A DNA stretch of 64,000 nt from Ostrinia nubilalis. Taxonomy: Eukaryota > Arthropoda > Insecta > Lepidoptera > Crambidae. The translations under genes were made by a program, and so were the position numbers. Shown in pieces: positions 45,843 to 58,275 of the stretch (positions are counted from its first letter, which is position 1; every line of letters begins with the position of its first letter). The notes under the pieces are model-generated. The model worked only from the letters and a program-made list of their open reading frames with translations. It had not been told where the DNA came from and did not search any database. The stretch is taken from NCBI RefSeq assembly GCF_963855985.1, contig NC_087091.1, positions 15,692,154 through 15,756,153 on the forward strand. Reading direction: 5' to 3'.

Positions 45843-46735
45843 AAGGTTGCTACTTTCCTTAAAGCTATCAAGACCAGCTCAATAATTTGATAGTATTAGG
45901 TACAATTTCTATAGTAAAAACTTATCAACCATTCATAAAAAATATCAAACACGTCTCCAATATTTTTCTTTGATAAACATAATATTGCCGTACTGGTACA
46001 CAATGACATGAATCACGCTGGTATCACCACATAAATAAACTGACGAACCGATAAATAAGCCTTGAACCCAACATTATCGACGTTCCCGTAAATCACTTAA
46101 AGATATTTTAATTAAACATCCTCTATATATCAAGATGGCGGCGGGGCGGGGTACGAAATTAATTTAATTTTAACTTGATAATATATCACGTAGACGTCCG
46201 TGCTAATAATGGAATTATGTTTGTACTTCCAGAATCCATTTGCATTCTTATTAGATTCGTTACGGGATCGATCCTGCTAATGAAAACGTTTCGCCTTGCA
46301 TATTGCGCGCGTGAAAGCCGAGAATGCGCGGGAACAGGAATGTCACTTTGACTTTTTTCTTTTTCAGCGTTTCCGCGTGCAAGAATAACGTTGAAAGTGC
46401 TTCTTCTTCTTTTTTTCATTTAATATTTCCCAAAAAGTTTAATACGATGTTTATTAGATAATACTAAATTCAAAACGATAATAATAAAACAGTATTTACT
46501 CTGGAAACTAACATTCTACGTCGAATTTAGATAGGCAACATGAATATTTCACGTTCCTAGCGGAAGTATAATTGAAGCAATGTCGGAATAACCGCAATGC
46601 TCCCGCCATTACTCCGACATGCATATATGGGGTTGCTAGGCCTCATCTAACGGGCTAATGCGTTTTCGCAGGCTTGATGGCCAGTCCGCAACGCTAGATA
46701 TTTCATTCAACCGCTCAGACTATTCAGGCTCCATA
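45843..46735. other. Non-coding, with YY1-like / GC-box patch
   Basis: CAAGATGGCGGCGGGGCGGG at 46131-46150 combines a YY1/Pho core with a GC box. A minus-strand 77-codon frame (46186-46419) has no domain. Confidence 0.4.
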
Positions 46736-46815
46736 GATTGCTATTCTAACCCCCCTTCCCCCCACTAGGGGGAAACAGGGGGTCTTCGGGCCCCCACCCT
46801 GTCTGTACGCCGCTT
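46736..46815. other. C/G-run segment able to form a hairpin
   Basis: Runs of C (CCCCCCTTCCCCCCACTAGG) and G (GGGGGAAACAGGGGGTC) face each other and are followed by GGGCCCCC. They could pair or form four-stranded structures. Function unknown. Confidence 0.35.
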
Positions 46816-47440
46816 AATTTCCGTATCGTATGGTCATTAATTTGCAAAATGATATTTACGTCGATAGTTAAAAGTTTAAAGTTAGTACTGATTATTTTGA
46901 GTGCGCGGATAAGGCTATATTAGTACTTAATAAATGTAATTTTGTTTAATTAACATTAGCAGGAGCTTGTATTTGTCGACGCGTAAATTACTTCATTTAT
47001 TTTATTTCGCTGCGCATTGAAACTGTACTAATTAAGAAATCGGTCGAGATGAATCTATATCACTGCGCTCTATTAATCACAAGTGAAAATCCTTAAAACC
47101 ATAGTGTTAGATTAAATAAATACAATCTACTCCAATTGAAGAAAAAAGCATTTCCTTGTTAAGTCCGTTTCCATTTGCCGATTAAGAAAGACGGAGAAGA
47201 TAGACGTGGTTTCATTCAGACACATTAGAGCATACATTTTTATTGCAAAATCATTCCTATTACCTACTTACTAAGTACTATATTTAAGGTAGGCCACTTT
47301 ATCTGCCCGTGAATTGAAATCACGATAAAACTGTAATGATTTTGTTCAAATTAATAAAGATTATGTTCCTTAGTACTTAGTTTTAGACACTTCTGTCTTC
47401 TTCAGCCCATTAAGACCACTGCACCGCCAAAAACAGCTGC
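46816..47440. other. Non-coding, AT-rich
   Basis: Nothing recognised. Confidence 0.45.
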
Positions 47441-47444
47441 AACA

Positions 47445-47520
47445 AAAAGGCGGGAAGTTGTTTATCTGTCAAAGTTTGGCGCCCTTTTTGCGCCCTCTGG
47501 CGGGATTATGCCGCGGCGCC
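47445..47520. promoter_or_regulatory. E2F-type motif cluster
   Basis: GGCGGGAAG (about 47450), TTTGGCGCC (47475-47483), TTTTTGCGCCC (about 47485-47495) and TGGCGGGAT (about 47498) lie within 60 bp and match the TTTSSCGC/GGCGGGAA consensus. CCGCGGCGCCGCC follows. Confidence 0.35.
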
Positions 47521-48032
47521 GCCAACTTTTAATTACGACCATTGTGAGCGAAACTTTAACCCGACGACAAAGAACTTTTTCTAATGAAACTTGGACGAGC
47601 GCGGTTATATCCACCGACTTGTTTTTCTATTATGTTGCTAGGTCTATGCTATGAAGATTTACAATGGCCGCATATTCACCTGATATTAAGATTATTAATA
47701 CACTAGCCTACATGCAGTCTTAGTTTGAAGGTTTGGTACAGTAATTGTTCCGTGCATAAAAAATACTTGAATGAGAAAACAAATATTTTAATAGAAAAGG
47801 TGTTCGATTCAAATTTTTAACACCATAAAAAAATCACGACGCGACGTAGGCACTAACATATTATCGTTATTGCCTGGATAGGATTTGCGCCACGATAAAA
47901 TCTTATCGACGATATTAGACAATGTCACGATAAAGTTATATCATGTTGTCGCACATCCTTAGCCCTATCGGTTAAGTTAAATTTAAAAGTCAAATATCTT
48001 TATTTATAAACAACCACAACTTAAAATATTAA
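47521..48032. other. Non-coding
   Basis: No gene. AAAGTCAAATATCTTTATTT (47986-48005) may be a reversed retroelement tail, but nothing more of such an element is visible. Confidence 0.4.
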
Positions 48033-48178
48033 CGGCCGTATTCACAAACGATGCTTGCTTAAGTGAAGCAGCAAATCGAACGCACTGCGTTAAATAGAGC
48101 TCTGTGATAGGTTCGTATGTCACCCTGTGCGTTCACGTGCACTGTGAGACCTCATAGTAATGTTTGTGAATACGGGCG
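48033..48178 (+). mobile_element. CGCCCG-type MITE (146 bp)
   Basis: The left end CGGCCGTATTCACAAACG is inverted at the right end as TGTTTGTGAATACGGGCG. TAA precedes and AAA follows. The related copy at 57565-57675 has perfect TAA on both sides, which fits PIF/Harbinger-like insertion. Non-coding. Confidence 0.75.
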
Positions 48179-48722
48179 AAAATTACGAATTAAAGTTGAA
48201 TTTTAACAGTAACAGCAAGCAATGCTTAACCAAACAATTAAGCTCGCATTCCTTCTCGTAAACATGGCGTAATTTTCTCCTGCATATTTCCGAAGCAATC
48301 GCGGCTGATCACTGTTTGCACAGAAAACTGAGACACCGCCTTGCATAAATTGCAGAGCTTCACATAATTAAAAACCAACATTTACATTCAATTCGATGGC
48401 GGTCCTCTATTATCACTTATTTTCTCTTTATAAACAACTCCAAGTAAACGCTCGAGTTACACGTTATACGATTTAATTAACTTTGTTAACGTTTATAGCG
48501 TTGTTAAATAAACACTTGCGATATTTATTGAAGAAATTAAACTCTATTTTGAATTTTTTATAGATAGGTATTTTATTCTCTTCTGCTGAAGGATTTGTAT
48601 TGAATAAATTTTGAATAAGGAGACTCATAGACAGTTTTGAATGTGTCATGTCAGACGCCTATGACACCTAATAAAGTCCGACATCCCTTGTAACAACAAA
48701 CATGTTTAATGTAACATCAATG
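48179..48722. other. Non-coding
   Basis: AT-rich; nothing recognised. Confidence 0.4.
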
Positions 48723-49032
48723 TTTTAACCCAGTGTTTTTCAACCTTTTTCGTGCCGCGACCCCCCTAGTATGAAATAAAATTTTGCGACCCCCCCACCT
48801 TTCATTTTTTTTCATGCATATTATTCTTTGTTACAAAGATGTTGTAGGGACCGAAGTCTTCAATCCGTACAACATTTATACATTCGCATAATTAGATTTT
48901 GGATTAATTTATGTTTCAAACTTTACTATTTTTTAACCGAGATAGTTTTTACGACCTCTCGCGACCCCCTATAGAGGCTTCGCGACCCCCCAAGGGGTCG
49001 CGACCCACAGGTTGAAAAACACTGTTTTAACC
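48723..49032. mobile_element. hAT-type MITE (294 bp) with perfect 8-bp duplications
   Basis: The element 48731-49024 begins CAGTGTTTTTCAACCT and ends with its exact reverse complement. TTTTAACC lies at 48723-48730 and at 49025-49032, the 8-bp target duplication of the hAT superfamily. GCGACCCC occurs near each end several times (48757, 48786, 48961, 48982, and reversed near 48994), as expected for subterminal transposase-binding sites. Non-coding, so it was mobilised by another element. Confidence 0.92.
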
Positions 49033-49049
49033 AATACGATAGAAAATAA

Positions 49050-49137
49050 TTACTTTAACCGTAACTATACGACAACCGATGTATTTTGTGTGGAATTTCG
49101 ACGTTTGTTATAGTTAAAAAGATGGTGCAACCCAGCC
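49050..49137 (-). mobile_element. TTA-type MITE, left-truncated copy
   Basis: It keeps TACTTTAACCGTAACTAT, TTTCGACGTTTGTTATAG and AAGATGGTGCAACCCAGCC. The left terminal repeat is absent. Confidence 0.7.
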
Positions 49138-49170
49138 TTCTCAAGGAGTTAATAAGGTGCCAAATATTTA

Positions 49171-49287
49171 GGTTGGGTTGCACCATCTTACTTAACTTTA
49201 ACAAACGTCAAAAATCTGTCAAACTCCACACAAAAAACACCGGTTATCGTTAAAGTTACTGTTAAACTTAAATGGTACAACTCGGCC
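49171..49287 (+). mobile_element. TTA-type MITE, full-length with TTA duplications
   Basis: It starts GGTTGGGTTGCACCATCTTA, ends GGTACAACTCGGCC, and has TTA at 49168-49170 and 49288-49290. It lies 33 bp from an oppositely oriented copy. Confidence 0.85.
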
Positions 49288-52050
49288 TTATTATTAAAGC
49301 GGCTGTAAAGTATACACTACGAGTATGGCGACAAAACACATTGTTATAGACAATGGCGATCGCCGCACTTAATGCCCGCAATCTTGGTAATTCATGCGAT
49401 ACATCGTGATTCAACGAGCTTTCTTTTGTAATGCGATTTATTTACTGGCTGGTTAGACCACAGACTACGAGTATTTTTTTTTCTTTTGTAATGCGATTAT
49501 ACAGGCTATGATACTAGCTGGTATGATACGTCAAAGTGACATAATACGTTACATCATCGTCATAATGCACAAAAAGAAAAAAAAAGTGCTGAAACATACA
49601 AGTACCTACTAATAAAAATTGCCAAACATTTTCGATAGATCTTTAGCAGCAAAAAATAAACTCTGTCATAAGCTTAGTAGAGGATGTGCTCTACAAAACA
49701 AAAAATAAATATTTGAAGACGATCGATTGGTATCTTTCCTTATTTTAAAATTTCATGTAAATATTCCCAATTTATTCCTTTCTTATAACGTGGGCGCAGG
49801 CGAGCCCTTGAGCGTTTCGTAATACATATTAAAGCCGAATAGAGAACGGCCTGCATTATGCAGCCCATTGTTTGTTGGGCCTATGCAATTCTAGTAGCTA
49901 AGATTCGACACCTGGCTTAATATCATATTCCTTTTCTACCTGAACAGTGTTTTACGAAACAATATTGTAAAAAGTTCCAACAGTGTGCATGCATTTTTTT
50001 AAAATAAAATCTCATACTGGCCACCTACTTAGTAATTCTAATACTGGCCACGCAGAAAAAAAAACAAAATAGTGCTGCGCGTATCAAAATTAACAAAAAC
50101 TACCGATGTCATTACCAACATCATATTGTCTTAAAGCTATCCAACAAATATCATTACTTCCGAGCAATAAAGTAGAAAAGTTCTAACTTAACAAATCTAT
50201 TTGAAGCAAAAGAAACTAACAAAGCTATAAAAGCGAAATAATAGTTATGGAAATAGTCTTTCATTTTCCACGAAAGAAAACTCCGCGAAACTACCGACAA
50301 TATGAATGAAACTATAATATTAGAAAAGTTTCGTCCCGGGAAATGAGAAAACGTTGTAGGAACTCGTTCGTCTAATACACGTAGTTATAAACTTGTTCAA
50401 TATAATATCGAGTGGTGTTTTGTCTCGCTCGCACTCGCTCGCTCCTGGAACTGCCCTCCTTTAATTGCATATTCAGTCGAATAGAGCCATTCCTGCGCCA
50501 AAGATGTAACGCAATTAGGATTGCATTTCCTATCTTCATAACTGATTGGGAGAAGCCATTAAACTAATTTTAAGGGACAGAAACTAGACTTAACAATGAA
50601 TTATAACATGAAAATCAGCGACATTTACAGTGGAAAATTTTAAATTTTCCAAGTAAAATTAATGCTTCACGCTGCGTAACTAACGAATTACTTATTTAAA
50701 AGCTTGCAGATGGGTACAATGTATAATTATATATTTAAGGAATACAAAATTTATAACGAAATACGTGTATAAAAATATCCAAGTTTAATATCAGGAGGAA
50801 AAACTTGTACCTATTGTAATTAGTGATTAAAAAAGACGTCAGTGGTTATTTTTGTAAAAGACACCGTAAGGCCAGGAGTAATAACACCATAACCTTGAAG
50901 TAAAAGAAACGGCTCTGGTACAATGCCGCCATCTTGACGTATGAGTGTAAAATACCTAATAATTATAACGTTAACAGTTTTAATCGCATATTCTGCAAGT
51001 ACCTAATTACGGCACATTTTTAACGAAATGATGTAGTGTAGTGCGTTCATAAATTAGGACTTAGTAGGTATTTAATATTTGTTGTGTACATGTTTTAAAT
51101 AATTAGAAACTTATCTTTACAGTCATGAATTTACTTGTACTTACAGTGTAATAAAACGTTGAAATGCCCTAAAAATATGCTAAAACAGGTCGTTGGAACG
51201 CCCGTAGCGGGATGGGGTGGGGATGAGTTTGTACATTACTGCTATGTGCAAACGCTTAGTACATGAAACAAGCGATTGTTATGATAATTTCGACTGCAAT
51301 AGACGGCAGAGCTATGAAATATTGGCCTCTTTTGCATAAGCACCGAGGCAGCGCTGGTTCGTACGGAACTCGGCCGACCTAATTGCTCATTAACGGAAAC
51401 ACTAATGAAAACGAATTTGTCACGTCAATTAGCAGTTCGGAAACTATTATGCAAATGAAGGTAAATAGAAGGGATTTATTTTTCGTGTTTCAACTTGGCG
51501 TGACTTTAATGGGAACCTTTTAAAAGTACTTAGTTTTGTTCAAAGGACGTTACAAGCATGTTAATGTTTAAGTTGTTTTTAGTTCCATAGTTACTATTAT
51601 GATTCCTTTTAGGTACTTGTTTACTGGCTCTATCTGTTAGTTTGTAACATTTTCTCGCTTTGACAGCTAAATCAGACATAAACTAGACGTAGACAGACCT
51701 TGGCTACATTACATTTTGTCAAAAACAACTAGAAATGGGATGAAACTTTGTAAGGGAATGGGATTGAATTTTGATAAAAATATTTTAGATATAGATAAAT
51801 AGAGATAATTTATAAAGACCATTCAAGGTATTACAAAGTTTCAGGCGTCGACATAATCTTAAAATGATTTAGTAAAAAAAAACCTTTATTCTTGCCCAAA
51901 TTAGTTTTTTATAACTGTCGTGAAACGTAAACGGTATTCTATAAAGCTTTTGTGTTTGACACAACTGAAACATGAAAACTCTTGTCGCCAAAACGCTCTG
52001 AATAACACTACGCGTTGACGTTACATAAGGAGAGACGTAACGCTGCAGTC
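49288..52050. other. Non-coding, 2.7 kb
   Basis: No gene. CTCGCTCGCACTCGCTCGCT near 50426 is a short CTCG-rich run. GCCGCCATCTTGACG at 50926-50940 is a strong YY1-like site. 49480-49500 repeats TTCTTTTGTAATGCGATT, also present about 60 bases earlier (49424). Confidence 0.45.
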
Positions 52051-52052
52051 CG

Positions 52053-52084
52053 TCCGCTATGTACTTTGTCCGCTATGTACTTTG
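52053..52084. repeat. 16-bp unit repeated twice in tandem
   Basis: TCCGCTATGTACTTTG occurs twice without interruption. Confidence 0.9.
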
Positions 52085-52604
52085 TATACAACTGAGTCCA
52101 GTATTATATTGGGATGCAATTGGGCTTACAATGTCTGCAGATTGAAGATATTGATGATTTTACCCCACCTAAGAGTTACGAAATCAGTATCCAGGAACCT
52201 TGTTTCATTTAAGTAAAGCTAAAAAGCTGCTCTACCATTACTTTTTGAGACACACAAGTAATCGCATAGACAATGGTTGAAGAAAAACTTAAGGCCTCCT
52301 AGTCTTACATAATGTACTTATTTCTCATTCAAATCTTACTCTATAATTTCATAAAAGTTGATAAGTATTTAATTTTATTTTAATAATCCAACCCAGAGCT
52401 CCAAAAAGTATTATTGCACCTCCCTCGAGTCTCTATCTGTTTACGTTTCAATAAAAACGACACAACAACGCCAAACTCCAAAAGTATTTTAATTTCGCTC
52501 ATATTAAAAATGAGATCCTTGAAAAAACTTGTTAAACAGCCTATTAAAAAGCTCGAGTTCTTCTCGTATAATACACATACGTGAAATTTGTAATTTGTTT
52601 ATCA
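52085..52604. other. Non-coding spacer
   Basis: AT-rich; nothing recognised. Confidence 0.4.
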
Positions 52605-52907
52605 AACGGCTGTCGGCGCGGGGGGCGCGGGCGGGGCGCGGCCACGCTCGCTCCGGCACACTCGCGCCAGTCCACCGCCAGCAGTCACGTGCGGATACGC
52701 CGGCTCTCAACGTGCTCGTCAACGTATCGATTCTCGCTGCAACTATCGACCAATCCGCCGATGCACATCACTATCGCGTTTCCCGCGCAATTTTAAAAAT
52801 TCGAAACTTTCTAATTTCGAACGCGTGTGTTGTGTTTTTATTTTTCTCGTTTATTATTTTTTTGGTGGCCTTGGATTACTTCGCGCGAAGGTCTTAAGCA
52901 GGTTAGT
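52605..52907 (+). promoter_or_regulatory. CpG-rich promoter-like patch, possible first exon
   Basis: This is one of the strongest GC islands (GGCGCGGGGGGCGCGGGCGG near 52613). It includes a palindromic E-box CACGTG at 52686-52691 and ends with AAGCAG joined to GTTAGT (52902), a donor-like sequence. Frames of 122, 72 and 71 codons overlap here on both strands. None shows a domain, and they reflect the lack of AT-rich stops. An alternative promoter with an untranslated first exon is a reasonable but unproven reading. Confidence 0.3.
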
Positions 52908-55900
52908 TTTTCAATACTTTTTTTAATGTATGATGGGAAAATGGAACCGGTTGTATTGTGCTAAATCGCTTTAGTGTAAAGGTCAATACTCCCGGCGGCA
53001 CGCGAGCCGCGATAGATGTAGAGCGTGCTGGAGTCGATCACATGATTGACTTGGAGACGACGGGTACAACACTATTTATTTTCAAAAACTATCTGTGGTC
53101 GTAAACGCATAATTAAAAAAAAAACGGACAAAATTCATAAACCATAAAATTTTAAAACGTAATGTTTCATTTTCCTTGAACTATTTCCAGACATAGAGCA
53201 CCTTTTTTTAATTAGGCAAAGAATGTGTATATTACGTCCGCTTAAAAATATTCCTTGTCGAACACATAATTAAGAGGTCAAAGACATGTAATGAATAAAA
53301 TGTGCTTAATTAATGTAAATGACTCAATAATTGAGTGTAATTCATGGGACTGCGTTTTATACCCTCAAGTAAAAATATTTTTTCTACTAAACTCTTTAAT
53401 AGGCGGTCTTCTTATTACCTAAATTAAATTATTTTTTCTTATTAAATTAATTTTAATTGCTGGCGTTTATTTTAATTGATGATTACCTTTTTTAAATATT
53501 TTCCATCGTATTAGAAGCATTAAAGAATTTAATTCAATTAAAGTATTTGCTTGGCTCTGGCATCGAACCCGGAAAGGTCGTAGTGCCATCAAAACTAATC
53601 CTATTAGAGAATGAGAGCAACGCTATTGTGTGTTACTTCTCAAATAGAAACCCGTAAGATTTTGTACAATAATTGAAAAAAGATTTTTGTAAAAATAGAT
53701 TTAAAGAGTAGCTAACACAAAAAAAGAAGAGTTTATTTGAAGGGCTGATATTTCAATCAAAGTTATCGTTCTTTAGCGTAAATAAGTTTGTGATGCTGAC
53801 AGTTTTTTATACATATTTCAAAATGTCATAATTAAATTGTCAAAATTATTAAATTAATATGGATGGATATGAGGCATATCTATTGTGTCAACTTAAAGAT
53901 AGTAGAGCTATTTTAGTAGGCATTACATTTTTTAACCAGAAAACCTTGCATCTCATCGAAAGACCCTTCAATTTCTGGTTCCTTCATCCTCAAATAAAGA
54001 TGTTCGTATTCTTATTCGATTCAGTAAAATATAATTAGAGAAATTACATTATTAACGCCAGCGACATTAAATCAAGCTGAAGCATATTTCACTCTAATTA
54101 ATACATCCCATATACGGGAGATTGACCTTAAAGTTAAACCACTACTGACATCGACCGGTACGCTAACGGGCCGATAAAAATTAACTCATAGCTAGTCCTA
54201 TCATAATTATTTAATCTGTTATGATGATTGTATGATGTTACAGATAATAAACCCCTGACAGGCTTAATTATTTGTTATACTCAACGGTGGCGAAACTTAT
54301 TGCTTTCCCAAAAAAATATTAAGAAAATTGTTAAACTATTATGAATATACGCGATATAAAAAAATAAGAGATCATTCTCATAATATGTCCATGACAGATA
54401 AGATAAAAAACCAATAAACAACGATTTTTTTTATTCTTGCGTTATCATGGGACTTAAAAATTCCGGCTTGAATCATAGTTCGCCCAGTACATTCTTATCG
54501 CGATGTCAGTTTACACAACACGGCAAACTTAGATTGTACGGCCGTAGATAACGCTTATCTTGTGGCCTCGTTTTACTTCCAAACTTATTTTTAATGGGAA
54601 ATTGACAGGTAATATTCTTAGAACTCCAATTTCAATTTCCAATAAAAAAAATAAAAAAAAAGTAAGCTCTTTTCCTTCGATAGAATGCTAGAGTCCAAAA
54701 TAAATGATTGAAATCCAATAAAAGCATAATACAGTACCTACCTACAAATGAATTAAAAATTTCAAAAATGATGATTGTCAAACTGTGGTTTCAAAAATAA
54801 GGTTATAACACTTTCAATCTTTAGAGATTTAAAAAGAAACAAAAAATAGATATGACATTCGAAATTCAAAATAAAAAACAATGCGTGGGGCACACATGCC
54901 AGCCAATGTTGCGGGCCAGTGGTTGCCACATGCGTGTTTGCATGGCGAATAAAAATTTAGGTCACTCTCGCACTGACCGCGTTCATTGAGAGTACGCGAT
55001 CGTGCGTTATGCCGGCGTTTGATAGTTGTAAATAAAAACACGTGGCCAACCTCATTGGTTCCACTAGCAGATAACTTATAGCTACCGACATTCAAATCGA
55101 GCGAGCATAACGCCGTACCGTAATTGATACAGCAATCTTTACAACACGGATTACTAAATTAACTGCTCCATTAGTAAACCAACCATTAATATTAACGTCT
55201 GGTTATCTCAGAAACAAACAACATCGAGTTTCGCTAATCCAAACAACATGATACCGACGTTTATTTACAAGCCCAAGGTGAACCGCAAAAAGGCTCGTTT
55301 ATCTGTCAATTTGCAAACACGAAAAACAACAAAAAGCGGCTGAAAAGTGTAAGCGGTTGATTAAATTAACTGCAATATTTTGAAAACGAGTCTGCGAGTA
55401 AAAGCCGTCTGGTGCACGGCCGCCGGACAAAAAGCGAAAATCAATATTGTCCTCAGCGGCGGCCGGAGATAATTGGAAAATTCGCTGCATGCTGAAAGCC
55501 ATAAATTTTCACTTTTGTCCACGTTACACCTTTTCCGTGTTGCATTAAAGGCAATAAATTAAAAGCGAGCGCGGTCGCCGGCAATTTCACAACGATTCAT
55601 CAGTTACAGTACAGATAGTTTGCTGTAAAGTGGTTTTGTCACTGGAGCTTTATTTTTTTCATTGATAAACGTATGGCACCACATTACATAACGTTTTCAG
55701 TTTACTAGACTTTCGTGGGTGTAATATCAACTATTTCTTCTTTGAAAGGTTGAGTTGAGAGTAATTTACTGCGGTTTTATCTAATTTTGATGTGCTGATT
55801 TCTCTGGGGATTTAACTGACGATATATTTTCATTAACACAGCTGTATAGTTTTAGTTTTTATAACAAAACCAAAACTTTAAACATAATATAACTCATTAA

Positions 55901-57564
55901 TAAACTATCCCGTTCGCAGCTGAAATTACAATTTCTGCTAACTTCCCTCGGCTTTCCCGCGTTACTAAGAAGGCAAACAGCCTTTACTGAGCTATAAAAT
56001 AATAATGAAACTATAAACGTAGGAAGAACTAACGTCGTTTGTGTAGGGGCTTTTATACGCGCGTAAATTTTAATTCCGAACATTTTCATGAGGTACGTAA
56101 TTGACTTTACGCGTCATATCTACTGCAATTAGCCTCTCAGGCTGCCTTAATATGTTTATTTTGCTTTAAAATAACGAAACATTTTATAAAATGAACGCCA
56201 CTTAATTTATATCTGACCGTAATAAATTGCATGAGCGATGGAATCTTTGGGAAGCATAAAATCAAAAGCTTGTAATTGTCTGTCTGTAATTTTAGGCCCA
56301 AAAATAGACAGACTTCATATCCGATGTGGAGTTTATGTAGGTATAGTAGGTAATTTGTCCAGCTAACTCTCTGAAAAGAAACATGAATTCGTGCTTCAAA
56401 AGACCTAAACCAGTAAGGCAATTCCCATGGCAAAACAGTTTTTCGGGAACTGGACTGTCGTGTGAACACACATTATGTGTGTTTGAACTTTAAAATGTAC
56501 AAATTCAAACAGATCGATTTTTTTCGGGACATAGCAAACGGGATATTCGTGTGAATGTTAATATTAAACCACTTATACTACGCGTACTGAACAGTTCCTG
56601 CAAGCTCTAAAACTCAACTTATGTCTCTATTCCTTTACAATAAATCTTCGCAAGAGCGTCAATCATAAGAAATCGACGACTGAATGCAGTAAGGGCTTAC
56701 CGCTGCATTGTGTGCACAACTTTCTCCGCTTTCTACGGAGAAACGTATTCATTAGATGGATTATACAGAAACAAAAGCCTTTGAATAGCAGTATGGTAAA
56801 CTACGAGTAGCTTTCACGTAATAAATAATTAAAATGAATCAATTAAATACAAAAGAAATAGCTTAATTGTGTTACGAGCCACGAAATCATGAGGAATCAA
56901 TAAATTATTTTCTAGCTTACTAACATTATAAATGCGAGAATTAACTGGGCTTGTCTTTAAGTATTGTTATAACGTTATAATCACGCATCAACTTCTATTA
57001 ATTTTGATACATTAAACAAGAGCTTTTTGATTATTTGTCCCTTAGTAAGAAATCAAGTGTCACAATCGCGATACGCGCTCTCTTTCTTTAACCGACCGAC
57101 TTCCCTACAAGGTGTGATCAGGAGCTGGGAAAATTCATAAAATAAACACTACAGTAAATATAGAAAATAGCTGAAAACCTAAACTGTCGGTTGCATAGTC
57201 GGTATTTGACGTTACCATTAGTCGCCGCAGACGGCGCGGCGGCGTCACGCACGCGACGTGTCACCACTATAATCCGCCCATTCATGCCTACGCTTCAGCA
57301 CTATAAAACGTATTTATAGGCGTAGAAATAGATTTAAATACATTTCAAAAGTGACGACGTGCTGCGTGATCGGTTTTACTTGCCAACAAATTGACTTTGT
57401 AGTGGGATAGTTAAAAAGTTTTGACCCAGAGATCGTGGGTTGGTTTCTCGAATGGATGACATAAAGTTGTAGAGTCACTTAGTCACTGTTCATTGTACAT
57501 TTACGATTCAAACAACCTAATTGTCACATAGAGCCACGTCACACATACACACATAAAAAGCTAA
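52908..57564. other. Non-coding, 4.6 kb
   Basis: No gene recognised. GGCATCGAACCCGGAAAG near 53559 looks like a reversed B-box and may be a SINE scrap. ACGGCCGCCGG and GGCGGCCGG near 55417 and 55457 form a short inverted pair. 57220-57265 (CGCAGACGGCGCGGCGGCGT) is a CpG-rich patch. The rest is AT-rich. Confidence 0.45.
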
Positions 57565-57675
57565 CGCCCGTAGTCGCACACAGTGTCACACGCGTACCAA
57601 TCACAGAGCTCTATTTAACGCTGTGCGTTCGATTTGCTGCTTTACTTAAGCAAGCATTGTTTGTGAATATGGGCG
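57565..57675 (-). mobile_element. CGCCCG-type MITE (111 bp) with TAA duplications
   Basis: It begins CGCCCGTAGTCGCACACA, ends TTTGTGAATATGGGCG, and has TAA at 57562-57564 and 57676-57678. The interior CAGAGCTCTATTTAACGC is related to the 48-kb copy in reverse. The 3-bp TAA duplication suggests PIF/Harbinger. Confidence 0.8.
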
Positions 57676-58163
57676 TAAGGCTGAAAGCGTTATTGCAGCT
57701 CACATATTTATAGAACTAGAACCACAACAGTCAACTGTTAATCGTGGACGATTATATCACCCTAAAGTTACAAAACCGAACAAACATTTGCCCCGAGTTC
57801 GTAACTTGGGCCTATTTATATCGCAAGTAGTCGCCTAAATCGGGCCACAAATCAAATGGCTGACCCGACGTGTTTACAAACAGGATGGCTTCATTCAGCT
57901 GGGCTCACATTCCCCGAGGGCCCGGCAGTAAGATCCTGAACCCGCCCTTGAACTTGAAGCGTGACGCCCACAACAGGGGCGTTTACCTCGATTGCAAGGA
58001 AAATACGAATTTTATGCCTTCGCTAGTCGGGCGTTAAAGAGATCAACATTTCTCGGATGTGACTTGAATTTCACGCGACTCTTTTCTCTCGGATGTATGG
58101 CTTATGCCTGTGCCTTGCTACGAGTAGGTATACTGTAAAGAAAAAAAAATGACGTTTTATATT
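57676..58163. other. Non-coding
   Basis: CCCCGAGGGCCCGGCAGTAA near 57912 is GC-rich. No gene. Confidence 0.4.
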
Positions 58164-58275
58164 GACACTGGCTAGTGGTGCAAATCGCACGCCAATTGAA
58201 CAAAAAAAAATGACGATTGAAATGACATGTGTTCTTTTTTATTTTCAAAAAGATGCAGTATATCTTGCCAGTGTC
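58164..58275. mobile_element. Small MITE-like foldback
   Basis: GACACTGGC at the left is exactly inverted as GCCAGTGTC at the right, with TATA-rich sequence adjoining both arms. About 112 bp, non-coding. No duplication proven. Confidence 0.35.

Noticed and set aside
52504..52897. 122-codon + frame and antisense 72-codon frame
   Set aside because: Arg/Ala/Gly runs arise from the GC island and the hydrophobic end from T-rich DNA. No domain; open on both strands.
53555..53602. Possible reversed tRNA gene or SINE (CGAACCCGG)
   Set aside because: Only a B-box-like scrap; no A box, no clover-leaf and no duplication.
54606..54625. GACAGGTAATATT as a third recursive splice site
   Set aside because: Weak pyrimidine tract and a poor donor compared with the two sites reported.
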